This document shows positions 24,111 to 34,290 of a stretch of 64,000 nucleotides of DNA, in pieces. The DNA is from Liolophura sinensis (Eukaryota > Mollusca > Polyplacophora > Chitonida > Chitonidae). The translations under genes were made by a program, and so were the position numbers. Every line of letters begins with the position of its first letter. Position 1 is the stretch's first letter. A model generated the notes under the pieces. It saw only the letters and a list, made by a program, of their open reading frames with translations. It ran no database searches and was not told the DNA's origin. Location of the stretch: positions 26,797,704-26,861,703 of the forward strand of contig NC_088304.1 in the NCBI RefSeq assembly GCF_032854445.1, read 5' to 3'.

Positions 24111-25069
24111 ATCAAAGCGCAACTGAGATATATATTTTGTTATCGACAACTTATATTCTAGCATGGTACACGATCTGAATACTGATTTTAATCAGTCGCC
24201 TTGGACGTACGTTGCGTCTTTCCTACGCTATTGAAAACTGTTTCTCTTTGTATGATTCCGTCTTAATTTCGCACTTTATATACTTGCTTAGTTTTTTCGT
24301 AGTTTGTTAAAAGTCTCTTTGTTAACTGGGCTTGCGATCATTCACCCGGAACGTCCTAAGTGGTTGACGGCTTTTATACGAATGTCTGTTTCGACGCATA
24401 GATTCATATCGAGTTAGAATGAAATGTTCTCGAGTACGGGCAGTAAGCATCGATGAAACAGATACACGCATATATAATGAAATGCTGGCTTTGCCCGCTG
24501 CTGGGCTTTGGGGTTTGCATCCCGGGTTGAAATAGTGAAAACATAACCAATAAACAAATCCGTCATGTCGTTTTGTAAATTTATTGAATAAATATAGACA
24601 GTCATATTTAAAATGTGTGAAACACAAAAGAAATGTACATGCTATCCCACAACAATTAATGGAGGCTTAATAAAGGAACATACTATTTATCTTGGAACAT
24701 AAATTATGTTTGCGTTATATGTTGAGATACAGTCATAGGAACAAAACATTGGCCTGTAATTTAAGATAATTGTAACTATACCCTATAGCAACATGCGATT
24801 AAACATATATGTTATGTTTAAACATGGTAGAAACAATCAACTTCCACGAACATGAATATCGTATATTTAGGCCCACATCTCCATGGTGCGTCGTAATAGT
24901 TGTGTGGGTACGAGCATCACTGCTTATGCACAAAATAGCATTATGTGTTTTTGGTATACAGTAATGGTGGTAAAAGACAAAAAATATAATACAGCGGATG
25001 CAAACAATTATACAGATAGGTTTAGTATATCAATGAGAATGCCACATTTCAAGACATTCAAAAAAGTTA
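24111..25069. other. No supported gene
   Basis: AT-rich. ORFs at 24322-24627 (-) and 24883-25098 (+) lack recognisable domains. An AATAAA on the - strand near 24.58 kb could serve a - strand transcript, but this is not tied to a gene. Confidence 0.35.
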
Positions 25070-25455
25070 CTTGTACAAGACGTTCGTACCCAGTTTAGGA
25101 AATACGATTTCTCGGATACAGATGTAGTCATGGATACAATGTCCTAATTACTTTGTACAATGCCGAGTATATCTGGTACAAAATTTTCAATGAGTTTGTG
25201 TCCTTATGCTTAACGAAGAGAAAGCCAGGACGTTCGTATCGCGTGTTGGAAATGCATTCGTGGGGATGCAACTGTATAATTAACACTACTCAAGTTTATT
25301 TGGTACAAATTTTCAATGACTTGTGTCTCAATGCTTAATGAAGAGAAAGCCAAGACGTCCGTCTAATGTATAAGAAATATCTTTTTGGGGATATAGCTTT
25401 CCTATGGTAAATTTTTTCAGTGATTTATGTCTTGATGCTTAATGATGAGAAAATC
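25070..25455. repeat. Degenerate tandem repeat, 3-4 long units
   Basis: The motifs TTGGTACAAATTTTCAATGA, CTTGTGTCTCAATGCTTAAT and GAAGAGAAAGCCAAGACGTC recur at roughly 100-150 bp spacing with substitutions and indels. Confidence 0.65.
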
Positions 25456-25963
25456 AGAAATTAAAAATGCAAAGAAAAAAAAAAGATCGACAAAAGTTTG
25501 ACCACAAGTTTCAAGTGTTCCCCACCGGTAATTTTGTCGTGTTCTTAATATTAAAATGAAATGGTTTTCAACACAGTGGAGGCAAACAGACCAACGTTAT
25601 CGGTGTGTCTGGATTCTCTCCAGAACAAGGATATGGCGTGATTGCAACTTACAGAACCGAAAGGGAAAATATACAGCGGTTCTACCACATATATAATATG
25701 GATTATATCCTTGGTATTAAGATCATCGCCAGCGATGAGAATTTTATACAAAAGTGGGAAGATCGCAACAAAATACAGCATAAGACCGCGACGTGGACTT
25801 GATTTACTGTTTCTCAATCGCAAATCCCCTTCCCGTGTTTTCTACAAATAATATCGAAGTGTTCGTCATAAAGGATGTGATAGGAAGATGTGGATTCTTT
25901 TCCTGGTCATCTTGCACCAACAAGCAGCATCCAGTCACTTCCAATGGACAGTACTGAAGTCTA

Positions 25964-26119
25964 TTATGGCAAAACGAGTTCATTTGGTGCGAGAAACGTA
26001 TTATTTTTAGCAAATACGACCAAGATATAACGTGATCCTCTTGTCAAAATCTTCGTATAGTAAAGCTGTGGATTTTCACCTGTCCAGTTTACAATTCCGG
26101 AAGACATCCCTTGTAAACC
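25964..26119 (-). CDS. Candidate terminal exon of the Pif-like gene
   Basis: On the - strand an acceptor (GATTTACAGTTCAG) is followed by 51 open codons and TAA in phase 0. That matches the phase of the last secure exon, which ends at 26598. The peptide starts GLQGMSSGIVNWTG and ends NNTFLAPNELVLP; it has two N-glycosylation-type sequons (NWT, NNT). It does not obviously complete a laminin-G strand. An internal donor (ACAG|GTGAAA) could instead make it a 41-nt exon. Treat as a hypothesis. Confidence 0.3.
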   Translation of the reverse strand, partial: GLQGMSSGIVNWTGENPQLYYTKILTRGSRYILVVFAKNNTFLAPNELVLP

Positions 26120-26239
26120 CTGAACTGTAAATCACGGAAACAAAGAAATACATAGTCATGATGAAACCACGTGACGGACGGATATAGATTGATCGACTGA
26201 TTGACTAACGACATGCTCAAGAGTATTTCACTTTTACGA

Positions 26240-26430
26240 AAGAGGTCAGGTTTTATGGGTGGAGTAAATCGCCAGCCTTAACCAAATACCTGGAAAATCT
26301 TCTAACTTAAAGCCGAAGTCGAATCAGCGCGACCCGGGTTCGAACATGCGACCTCAGCGGTCAACGGCCTGATAGTTGCAGCTAGCTAGCTTCGACAGCC
26401 ATCTCAGCAATCGAGTTCTCGACGTTGCCA
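26240..26430 (-). mobile_element. Third SINE-like family (type C), diverged
   Basis: It contains CCGAAGTCGAATCAGCGCGA and CCCGGGTTCGAACATGCGAC, resembling segments at 31.7-31.9 and 57.8-57.97 kb. The GGTTCGAA core resembles a tRNA B box. Boundaries are uncertain. Confidence 0.45.
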
Positions 26431-26597
26431 ATTGACGTGAAATAAGATTTTATTACATCGATTTAGGCTACGGCCACAAAGCAGTGAATAATGCCTCCAT
26501 GGATAAGATATCTTGTATTTGAAAAAAATGTATTGGTGAAATTTATATCAATGGTTTAAGCGAATTTTTACAGTGTAAAATAATGAAGATGTCTTAC

Positions 26598-26680
26598 CTC
26601 ATCAATATATCCGTAATATCTGGCAAATTCATCACAAGCGCTTCCTAAGTGGAGAGCTGACAAGGCTCGGTTGATGTAAC
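26598..26680 (-). CDS. Pif: Pif-like gene, LamG-like domain exon 3
   Basis: Acceptor TTGTGTACAG, donor GAG|GTAAGA; enters in phase 1 and leaves in phase 0. The peptide YINRALSALHLGSACDEF plus ARYYGYIDE carries the typical late LamG pattern (LxLG, a Cys, then GYIDE). It is the last exon I can place with confidence. Confidence 0.8.
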
Positions 26681-29600
26681 CTGTACACAAATGACACCAG
26701 TATATCAGTCAACGTTACTATTGAGAACCATTAGAGTAAGAATTGTGAAAGCTGCAAAGCTGACGTCCAAATAGTAAACAAAACTTAGTTACATTAACTC
26801 AGATAGGAGATGCAGTGGTACGTCCAGTTTGTCATAAAACCGACCCAATGTGATCTAAAACATTTTTCTTTTGTTTTTGCTTCACTTCAGACAGGAGTTG
26901 TTTATACACTATGGAGGAAATATCACCATATCAGCAATCAGTTTCGTGACTTATTCCTCATCTGTGAAGATATGACGTTCAGAAAGCTGTTTTGTAACGG
27001 ATGATATAGGGCATCAAAGGTAAGGATATCACAGGTAACCCAGGTAACCTACCTTTGGAGTCCACTGATTCCACAACTCCGTTAACCTTTAGTGTAAGAG
27101 CCGCGCCGTCATATACCAGGGAAACGTCCTTCCACCCCTGAGGAACCCCCTGAAATAGAGAGACGGATAGTTGTACGGGATGGAAGCTAAAGGAGAGAGA
27201 AGTCATACGGGATGGAGGCTATGTGAGATGGAAGCTATACGGGAAGGAAGCTATGTGGGATGGAAGCTACACGGGATGGAAGCTATGTCGGGTGGAAGCT
27301 ACACCGGATGGAAGCTATGTGGGATGGAAGCTATTCGGGATGGAAGCTATGTGGGATGGAAGCTATACGGGATGGAAGATTAGGAAGTGGAAGTTAGAAA
27401 AGACGGGAGTTGTTATAACAGATGGATGAATGATTCCGGTACATGGAAGTTGCAGGACGTGGAGTTGTGGAAGACGGAAGTTGTTACAGGAAGTGGGAGT
27501 TATAGCAGGTGGGAGTTATAAGATAAGAAAGTTGGAAATGATGGGAGTAGTTATAGAAGACGGGAGTCATAGAAAACGGAAGATGTTACAGGAAGTGGGA
27601 GATACAGCAGATAAGAGTTATAAGACGTGGAAGTTGGAAGGGGTGAGAGTAGTTATAGAAGACGAGAGTTGTAGAAGACGGTCGTTGTTGGAGGATTAGA
27701 GTTTTAGGACTGCTGGAGGAAATGGGAGATACAGCAGATGAGAGTTGTAAGACGTGGAAGTTTGAAGGGATGAGAGTAGTTATAGAAGATGAGAGTTGTA
27801 GAGCTGTTGGAGGAAATGTGAGATACAGCAGATGAGAGTTGTAAGACGTGGAAGTTGGAAGGGATGAGAGTAGTTATAGAAGATGAGAGTTGTAGAGCTG
27901 TTGGAGGAAATGGGAGATACAGCAGATGAGAGTTGTAAGACGTGGAAGTTGGAAGGGATGAGAGTAGTTATAGAAGATGAGAGTTGTAGAGCTGTTGGAG
28001 GAAATGGGTGATACAGCACATGAGAGTTGTAAGACGTGGAAGTTGGAAGGGATGAGAGTAGTTATAGAAGATGAGAGTTGTAGAGCTGTTGGAGGAAATG
28101 GGAGATACAGCAAATGAAAGTTGTAAGACGTGGAAGTTGGAAGGGATGAGAGTAGTTATAGAAGATGAGAGTTGTAGAGCTGTTGGAGGAAATGGGAGAT
28201 ACAGCACGTGAGAGTTATACAGTTTACAGGAGACTGAAATTGTTATAGGTTAACGGAAGTTATAGGAAAAAGGAGTAATACATAATTGAAATCATAGAAG
28301 GTGGAAGTTATTGGACATGAGATATTGGAGTTATCCTAATTTCGGACGGAATGGACTCATTTTGATTTCGCTATCTGTACCTATTATCCTCCGGGATATC
28401 TCGCTTACCGTAGACACCGTATACTAACGTTTTAATAGCTAAGTTTTTGTGATTATTCTCCAAACCAAATGCCTCAAACTCACCTGAGGAACTTCGGTCA
28501 TTGAACGGCCTGTTCTGGTGGTTTGTAAATGAGCCTCTGCCATTCCAGTAGATCTATCGAGAGCGACCGCCACTGTGCATCTTTGCTGACAGCCACTGTT
28601 GGAGACAATTGCTTCTGGCTTGCTCTGCACATGGTCCAGTCTGACTTCCATATAGCGGAAAGTGATGGCAAAGACATCACCCAGCTCATCGTTGGCATAC
28701 TTCCAAATGGTGATATTTCCTCCGTCGAATCTAGCAGTACCACCACCTATAGCTCCCAAAGATGGGTTTCTGTCGACCCTGACTCTACCGTCAGGGGTAG
28801 TTGAGAGGTAATGTCCAGAAACATCTTTGAAGTCCACGTCGAAGGGCAGGTAGATATCTGGCTCGCACACTAAGATAAAAAGAGAAGAGGTCTAGTGACA
28901 TTGGATTTACTGAGTACCACATGTACAGTTTTACTGACCAAGTTATTTCTTATAACTGTTACCAGAGAGTGCACTAAACAAGAAGGAAGTCCAGTTGGAT
29001 GGGGTGGGGATGAGGTACGGAGGGGTGACGCTAAACAGGACCTGCGTTCACAGTCATTTGATCGTTTGACGTCATTTTCAAAAATGTCCGGATCATTGAT
29101 GGATAGATTGATTGGTAAAAGTTATAAAATATGACTAAAAAATTACTATATTTTGCATCATTTTAGGCATAGGTGTGTTCATTTCTCTTTTAAAGCCATA
29201 ATCTTTGTTTCAGAGTTTTTTTTATAGAAATAGAAAGGCATAGAAAGTTAATTTGAAATTTTTCAAATTGTTCTAACTTATGTATCAACAGGTGTGTGAC
29301 ACAATCGGTGGAGAAAGAAATAGAGCAAGGGTATGGCAGAAGAGAGTTCAAATCAGAGTGTTTCCACTTTTATGTCTGATGTGAAGATAATATTATTTAT
29401 TTTATTATACTGTGACTCACATGGTTCCCCGGCATCATTTTGTCGTACGGCAACTGGGATTCGTATGGAACAACTACAAGCTGTAGGGGAGAAGGCGACA
29501 CCTTCAGGGCAAGGATATGCCATGTCAGATCCAAGCATTAGATACTTAGTTTGATCGAAAGGATGAGGTAGAAACAAACCAGTGCACTCTGAAAAAGAAA

Positions 29601-32600
29601 ACAAAAACAGAACGTCTTTATTTATTTAGGTATCCCGTGTAATTTCTGTGAGGTGAATCAGGTTGTAATTTGTGTGACCGGAATCAGGCTGTAATTCGTG
29701 TGAGATGAATCAGGCTGTAATTCGTGTGAAGGGAAGCAGACTGTCATTTGGGTGACGGGAATTAGGCTGTAATTTGTGTGAGGTGAATCAGGTTGTAATT
29801 TATGTGACGGGAATCAGGCTGTAATTCGTGTGAGGTGAATCAGGCTGTAATTTGTCTGACGGGAATCAGGCTTTCATTTGGGTGACGGGAATTAGGCTGT
29901 AATTTGTGTGAGGTGAATCAGGTTGTAATTTGTATGACGGGAATCAGGTTGTAATTTGTGTGAGATGAATCAGGTTGTAATTTGTGTGACGGGAATCAGG
30001 CTGTCATTTGTGTGACGTGAATCGGGCTGTCATTCGATCTGTTATATAAGCATTTACACGAACAGTTAGAATACAACCCCACTTGAGGTAAACTTAAAAG
30101 AGTCCGGATTTCAGTAGTTTTACAAGATATACATGTAGATGTATCGTTGCTGCTCTGGTTTTACACTCTGTAGTGTAATCTTATTATTACTATTTATTTG
30201 TTTATTTATTTGGTTGATGCTTACGGCGTACTCAAAAACATTTCACTTATACGACGGCGACCAACATTATGGCGGGAGGAAACCGAGTAGAGCGTGAGGA
30301 AAACCTACAACCATCTGCATGTTGCTGGCAATCCGCGTACGGACTGACGAAGAAGTTATAGGTAGTATTGTTGATGTATTTATTAATAGCTCTCTAAAAA
30401 CTTCGTATGTACGCTGATGTGGCAATGTTGTAGCTCCACGTGGCAGTATATGCTTTTCGCAGGTTTTCGTAAATATTTTACCTGCTTTGATAAAGTCGTT
30501 GACCTTGTAGGGACAATCGTCGTTGCAGGTGGGGTCTGGAATACAGCCTCGTCCCTCGATAAATCGTTCATTAAGCCCGCAGCAGCTTGCCACAGCTGTT
30601 CTCAGGCCGTCACACTCCCAGTATCCCCGACAAGATGTGGTCATACCGTAGGCATTTACCGTTCCTATACTGCATTTGTCTGGAATAAATATATAAAATA
30701 GCATATACATACCACATATAGTAAAATCGTATATGATAAAGTACAACGTGTCTGAACGAAGAAACGTAGACCAAGCCGTCATTATAAAAACAAGCGGAAA
30801 ATAATCCCGGAAATGTGAGGTGAAATCTCTGAAGTGATGATAATATTATTTTATTTCTTTTGTTTTTGTGCACTTGAATGATATTCTAAGCAAATCCGAG
30901 CTTGAACGTCAACAGCACTTAAAAAACCAATCAGAACGGTGTGCCCGAAAATCTCGTGCAACTGAGCGTTCCAGAGGAGCGGAACAGCGTCCTGAAGGAG
31001 TACATGATTGGGATTTATCTTGATATTTTGTTCATAGCTCTCTAAAAACTAAAAAAACTTTTAGCCATTACGCGTTGACTTCTATAAATATAGCTTCTTC
31101 TCGCAATTTGATTTAAATTGTCGTTTATCGTCGTTCCCGCTCATTTCTCAGTTATGAGATGTCGGTCAGTAATTTGGGTGGAGAGAGTATGCAAGGAATG
31201 CACGTGGTAAACCACCGGCAATACTGGCGAACTTTTCCACACGTGACAAACAGATGTGCACACCATTTTGGTGGAAGAAACCAAGGCACAAACGGCTACC
31301 AGGACGTCATTGGTCCACATTAGTGCTCCCACCGTGACTAACCTGTCGGGCAGTTGACCTGATTCGCGGGTCTGCATGTAAGGACGTCCTGGTCCCAAAA
31401 CTGTCCCCACGGACATCGCTTGACGTAAGGCCTCAATCTCTGGTTACTTCCGGGACGGGTGCTCCCGACACAGTGGTAGAAGAGGTAACATTCCGTCTCG
31501 TGTCTTGCATAGGCTATTCCGTTGGAAAATCGGCAATCGTCACATGGATCTGGAGATAAATGATGATTTTAATGATCACGATGATGATGTAAGTGTTATA
31601 CAGAAGCCCCAAAGATATTGTAGACAGTCGGTTTTATTGATTAACATGAGCAGCCTTTGACTGATAAATTGATTGGTGTTCAACGTTTTACTAAAAAAAA
31701 TTACAGTTTAATGACGGTGGTCAGGCTGGTGGTGGGAGGAAACCGGAGTTCCCGGATTACAAAACTTCGCTTCACTACAGAAAAATGACACAATTCCTGA
31801 CTTAAGGCCGTATTCCCAGCAGCGAGAGCTGGATTTGAACAAGCTGGATTCGAACTCATTTGTCAAGGGTATGAATTTCTCAGCAAGCCAAGCATTATCC
31901 CCTGAGCAATGCAGTGCGCATTTTAAATGAGACTTGAAACAGTAGGTCTACATCAGGTGATGCCTGTTAAATTTATTAAACATGCAAATGAAATCAATGA
32001 GTGGCATCCCGATAGAATCTCACCTTGTACTTCTTATGGTTTTTAAAATGGCTTGAAGGCGAATTTTTTTTAACCAGCCCATATCCTGTGATAAATATAG
32101 CTATATACGAGCAATGTTATTAGTCACTTACTTGGTGGGAAAGGGGTGGTTGTTGTTGTCGTTGTGGTAGTGGTGGTTGTTGTCGTTGTTGCTAAAGAAA
32201 GAAAGGGACAATAAAGTCATGAAAACACATCCAGCAATCTCTTAAAAGCAACATTGTTTTATCAAACCAAGTTATATATAATCAGTATGACTGAATAATG
32301 TTTAGCAAATCACTTGTAAATTAATTGAAAGCCTTAAAACATTTCAATGCAATGTATTCTTTGTATACGATTTATACAATAAAACTATTCTATTTGGGCG
32401 CGGTATTTCATTAGCTCAGCTGGCCACAGCTTCACAAAAAGCAGTTCTGCAACATCCAGTTCAGAAGAGTAACGACGTCGTCACCCAAATCCTACAGCCT
32501 TTACAGGGCAATTGTCTCGTGTGGCATGCAGGACGTAATAAACTTCATTGATTACACAAAATGTGCCTCAAATTGTCAGACAATAAATTTAAAACATACA

Positions 32601-33915
32601 GTGACCAAACCCAACAAATTTCCTAGGACCAAATATTAAGCACCTAACCAGTAAACCGTTGAGCCACTTGATACTTTGATCTCTGTCAATACTTTAATCA
32701 TAACCTTAATAGGCCTGGATTGGGACAAGAACTGAGTTTTAAGAAGTCCAGAAAATATTTGAATTTTTATTATTTGTTATTTAATCGGTGTTTTAGGCCT
32801 TACTCAAGAATATTTCACTTATACGACGGCGGCCAGCATTGTGGTGAAAACCCATAACAATCCGCAGATTGCTGGAAGACTTTCCTACGTACGGCCGGAG
32901 AGGAAGCCAGCATAAGCTGAACTTGAACTCACAGCGACTGCATTGGTGAGAGGCCCCTGGGTCAGTACGCTGCGCTAGCGCGCTAACCGACTGAGCCATG
33001 GAGGTCCCCCAGGAAAAATGAAAACAGGCAAGTGTTTGCGATTGGGTCATGGTGACTGACTTACTTGGACAGACTTCCTTGGCAATGTCAAGGGTAAGAT
33101 CTTTGAGCGCGTTGAAGTTGTCGACTCTTAGGAAGAGCTCTGGTGAGGAAGCCACGGCGAACAGTTCGGAGGTGTCAATCTGGGTGCCGATACCGATAGT
33201 GATCACCCTGATACCTTCCTGTTTGGCAAGATTGGCTTGTTCCCTGGTGGCCGTGCCGTTCTTGGACCGTCCATCGGTCATTATGATCACGATCTGAGGG
33301 ACGTTTGGTCGTCCTTCTCTACGAAATATGTCACGGACCACCGAGATGCCCAGATGGGTGAAGGTACCACCCTGTTCATGGGTCAGGGAACGGATAGCCG
33401 CGGCCAACTGGAAGAAGTTCCTGAAGGGTTCCAGACCGACGGCTTGGGTGGAAGAGTCGAAAACGACTGCCCCAGCTCTGATACCAGTGTCTGCGTTCAG
33501 ATTGAAATCTCTGATGATGCTAATGATGAAGTCTTGTTCTTGTTTGTAGTTCTCGGCAGTCATGGAATCGGATCCGTCATACAAAAACATTACGTCGGCA
33601 AGCTGAGTACACCCTATTTATGGAAATAAACACGGAAAGCGTAAATGAGTAGTAAAGACATTGATATTTAAGGGATAATCGTGTATGCAAGAAAAAAAAA
33701 CTGATTTTAACTCAATCATTAAACAGGCTTAAGAAAAGTACTGGAATCAGTTCTAGAGAATAAATACGCAATGAAGGTGAACAAAGTCCAAGATTACACG
33801 AATTACTTAAATATTTATTACCGTTTGGTCTCACTTGTCGGGCAACTCTTGCATCCCTGGCGAAACAGACGGTTGCCATGACAACCGTCAAACTCATCAA
33901 TCTTACCAGCCCCAT
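26598..33915 (-). CDS. Pif: Pif-like shell-matrix protein (nine coding exons; 3' end unresolved)
   Basis: Join on the - strand: 33915-33822, 33613-33065, 32191-32132, 31549-31343, 30679-30482, 29588-29421, 28869-28484, 27149-27053, 26680-26598. Every splice phase matches, giving 614 codons without a stop. Domain order is signal peptide, VWA (residues about 37-210), poly-Thr linker, two or three type-2 chitin-binding-like modules (about 235-425) and a laminin-G/concanavalin-like domain (about 426-614). One VWA followed by chitin-binding modules and a LamG-like domain is the known layout of Pif97, a secreted nacre and shell matrix protein. BMSP-type relatives have several VWA domains; only one is seen here. 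Inferred role: chitin and mineral binding in an extracellular matrix. The sequence does not show which tissue uses it. No stop follows the last secure exon, so the C-terminus, including any Pif80-like acidic part, is missing or lies further left. Confidence 0.85.
27053..27149 (-). CDS. Pif: Pif-like gene, LamG-like domain exon 2
   Basis: Acceptor CTCTATTTCAG, donor AAAG|GTAGGT; phase 0 in, phase 1 out. The peptide reads GVPQGWKDVSLVYDGAAL, then TLKVNGVVESVDSKG. The WxxVxLxYDG..LxLxVNG pattern is characteristic of the central strands of laminin-G/concanavalin-like sandwiches. Confidence 0.85.
27180..27390. repeat. 16-bp tandem repeat in a LamG intron
   Basis: The unit GGGATGGAAGCTATGT (variants TACG, ACAC) recurs about 12 times. 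It starts some 30 bp from the acceptor of the exon at 27149. On the transcribed strand it supplies a CT-rich sequence. Confidence 0.9.
27400..28215. repeat. 94-bp tandem repeat in a LamG intron
   Basis: The unit contains GAAGATGAGAGTTGTAGAGC, TGTTGGAGGAAATGGGAGAT and GACGTGGAAGTTGGAAGGGA. The last five to six units are nearly identical; those before 27.78 kb are diverged and longer. ORFs of 79 codons recurring every 94 bp on the - strand are artefacts. Confidence 0.95.
28484..28869 (-). CDS. Pif: Pif-like gene, LamG-like domain exon 1
   Basis: Acceptor TTATCTTAG, donor CCTCAG|GTGAGT; phase 1 in, phase 0 out. The peptide starts CEPDIYLPFDVDFKD and includes GRVRVDRNPSLGAIG, GTARFDGGNITIWKY, ITFRYMEVRLDH, EAIVSNSGCQQRC and VAVALDRSTGMAEAHLQT. 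The strand pattern (GTARFDGG.., ITFRY.., IVSN..) is that of a LamG/concanavalin-like domain. It is the largest LamG exon and is interrupted by none of the local repeats. Confidence 0.85.
29421..29588 (-). CDS. Pif: Pif-like gene, third cysteine-rich module
   Basis: Acceptor TTCTTTTTCAG, donor CCAT|GTGAGT; phase 1 both ends. The peptide ECTGLFLPHPFDQTKY, LMLGSDMAYPCPEGVAF, SPTACSCSIRIPV resembles the C-terminal half of a peritrophin-type module (YPCPEGVAFSPTACSC). It lacks the usual full set of six cysteines. Confidence 0.75.
29620..30035. repeat. About 28-30 bp tandem repeat, 14 or so copies
   Basis: Alternating half-units GTGTGAGGTGAATCAGGTTG(TAATTT) and GTGTGACGGGAATCAGGCTG(TAATTC). Located in the intron between two cysteine-rich exons of the Pif-like gene. 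Confidence 0.92.
30190..30350 (-). mobile_element. SINE type A, 5'-truncated, intronic
   Basis: TTTATTTGGTTGATGCTTAC, GGCGTACTCAAAAACATTTC, ACTTATACGACGGCGACCAA and CATCTGCATGTTGCTGGCAA match the type A element in antisense. It ends near CGTACGGACTGACGAAG without the tRNA head. It sits about 130 bp past a donor of the Pif-like gene, in the same orientation as the gene. Confidence 0.85.
30482..30679 (-). CDS. Pif: Pif-like gene, second chitin-binding-like module
   Basis: Acceptor TTTATTCCAG, donor GCAG|GTAAAA; phase 1 both ends. The peptide DKCSIGTVNAYGMTTSC, RGYWECDGLRTAVASCC, GLNERFIEGRGC, IPDPTCNDDCP has the C..Y..SCRGYWEC....CC...F.EGRGC order expected for a peritrophin-A-like chitin-binding fold. 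The rest of the exon (YKVNDFIKAG) is a linker. Confidence 0.8.
31343..31549 (-). CDS. Pif: Pif-like gene, first chitin-binding type-2 module
   Basis: Acceptor TTATCTCCAG, donor ACAG|GTTAGT; phase 1 both ends. The peptide NPCDDCRFSNGIAYARH, ETECYLFYHCVGSTRPG, VKRCPWGQFWDQDVLTC, RPANQVNC fits CBM14/peritrophin-A: paired N-terminal Cys, EC..FYHC, RCPWGQFWDQDVLTC with conserved aromatics. It is the clearest chitin-binding module in the gene. Confidence 0.88.
31668..31925 (-). mobile_element. Type C SINE-like element
   Basis: TTGATTGGTGTTCAACGTTT tail, then GGTGGTGGGAGGAAACCGGA and a head-like GAGAGCTGGATTTGAACAAG, TGGATTCGAACTCA. It is diverged from type A beyond the tail. It is intronic in the Pif-like gene. 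Confidence 0.5.
32132..32191 (-). CDS. Pif: Pif-like gene, poly-threonine linker exon
   Basis: Acceptor CTTTCTTTCTTTAG, donor CCAA|GTAAGT; 60 nt, phase 1 both ends. It encodes fifteen consecutive threonines, counting the codon completed from the previous exon, followed by PFPPN. A run like this is typical of an O-glycosylated mucin-like spacer. It separates the VWA from the chitin-binding modules. Confidence 0.85.
32776..33010 (-). mobile_element. SINE type A, nearly complete, intronic
   Basis: From the tail (AATCGGTGTTTTAGGCCTTA) through CACTTATACGACGGCGGCCA, CGTACGGCCGGAGAGGAAGC and the tRNA-like head (GCGCGCTAACCGACTGAGCC + ATGGAGGTCC). An internal deletion removes part of the body. It lies about 55 bp past the VWA exon's donor in the Pif-like gene. 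Confidence 0.9.
33065..33613 (-). CDS. Pif: Pif-like gene, VWA domain exon
   Basis: Acceptor TTCCATAAATAG, donor CCAA|GTAAGT; phase 1 both ends; one exon carries the whole domain. The metal-ion-dependent adhesion site is intact: DGSDS (in MFLYDGSDSM), the loop threonine in GTFTHLGISVV, and TDGRS (in IVIIMTDGRSKNG). Other VWA hallmarks are GIRAGAVVFDS and VITIGIGTQIDTSEL. The domain ends ...DIAKEVCP. An intact MIDAS predicts divalent-cation-dependent binding. Confidence 0.92.
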
Positions 33916-33923
33916 GATGGTAT
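33822..33923 (-). CDS. Pif: Pif-like gene, start codon and signal-peptide exon
   Basis: ATG at 33915 in good context (ACCATCATGG), eight bases after a plausible acceptor TTTTGTGTTTTAG. It encodes MGLVRLMSLTVVMATVCFA, a clear hydrophobic signal peptide, then RDARVARQVRPN with basic residues that could be a propeptide site. Donor ACG|GTAATA, phase 1, joins to GCTQLADVMFLYDGS in the next exon. Confidence 0.85.
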
Positions 33924-34244
33924 CTAAAACACAAAATGTGTGAACTTGAATTTATGTAATATAACAAAAGAATATACTGATTAGAGGCTTAGAGCTAAGC
34001 AATTCTTCTCAATGGATTTTGAAAACCTAGACTTGACGAACAACCTCTCCCTTGTAATGAATCTGATCAGACAGCCGATGTCATCTTCAAGTGCATGTAA
34101 CACCACCGACCTTTGAAAAGTTACTTATGAACATTGTCACGTGTGACAAGTGGTTTTATAGTGAGATCAGGGAAATTCACAAATTTTATGTCAAAATTAA
34201 GCTGGGGTTGAGCCTGCAGTATTTTCTAACTAACATAATATGGT

Positions 34245-34290
34245 AAGGATATAAGCTATAAGATGTAAGGATATAAGCTATAAGATATAT
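34245..34290. repeat. About 22-bp direct repeat
   Basis: TAAGGATATAAGCTATAAGAT occurs twice in tandem in the 5'-UTR intron of the Pif-like gene. Confidence 0.7.

Noticed and set aside
27780-28207. Three 79-codon ORFs on the - strand spaced by 94 bp
   Set aside because: They are copies of the 94-bp intronic repeat, not paralogous genes.
31141-31416. 91-codon - strand ORF overlapping the first chitin-binding exon
   Set aside because: It is in a different frame from the exon and is a shadow plus a type C SINE-like flank.
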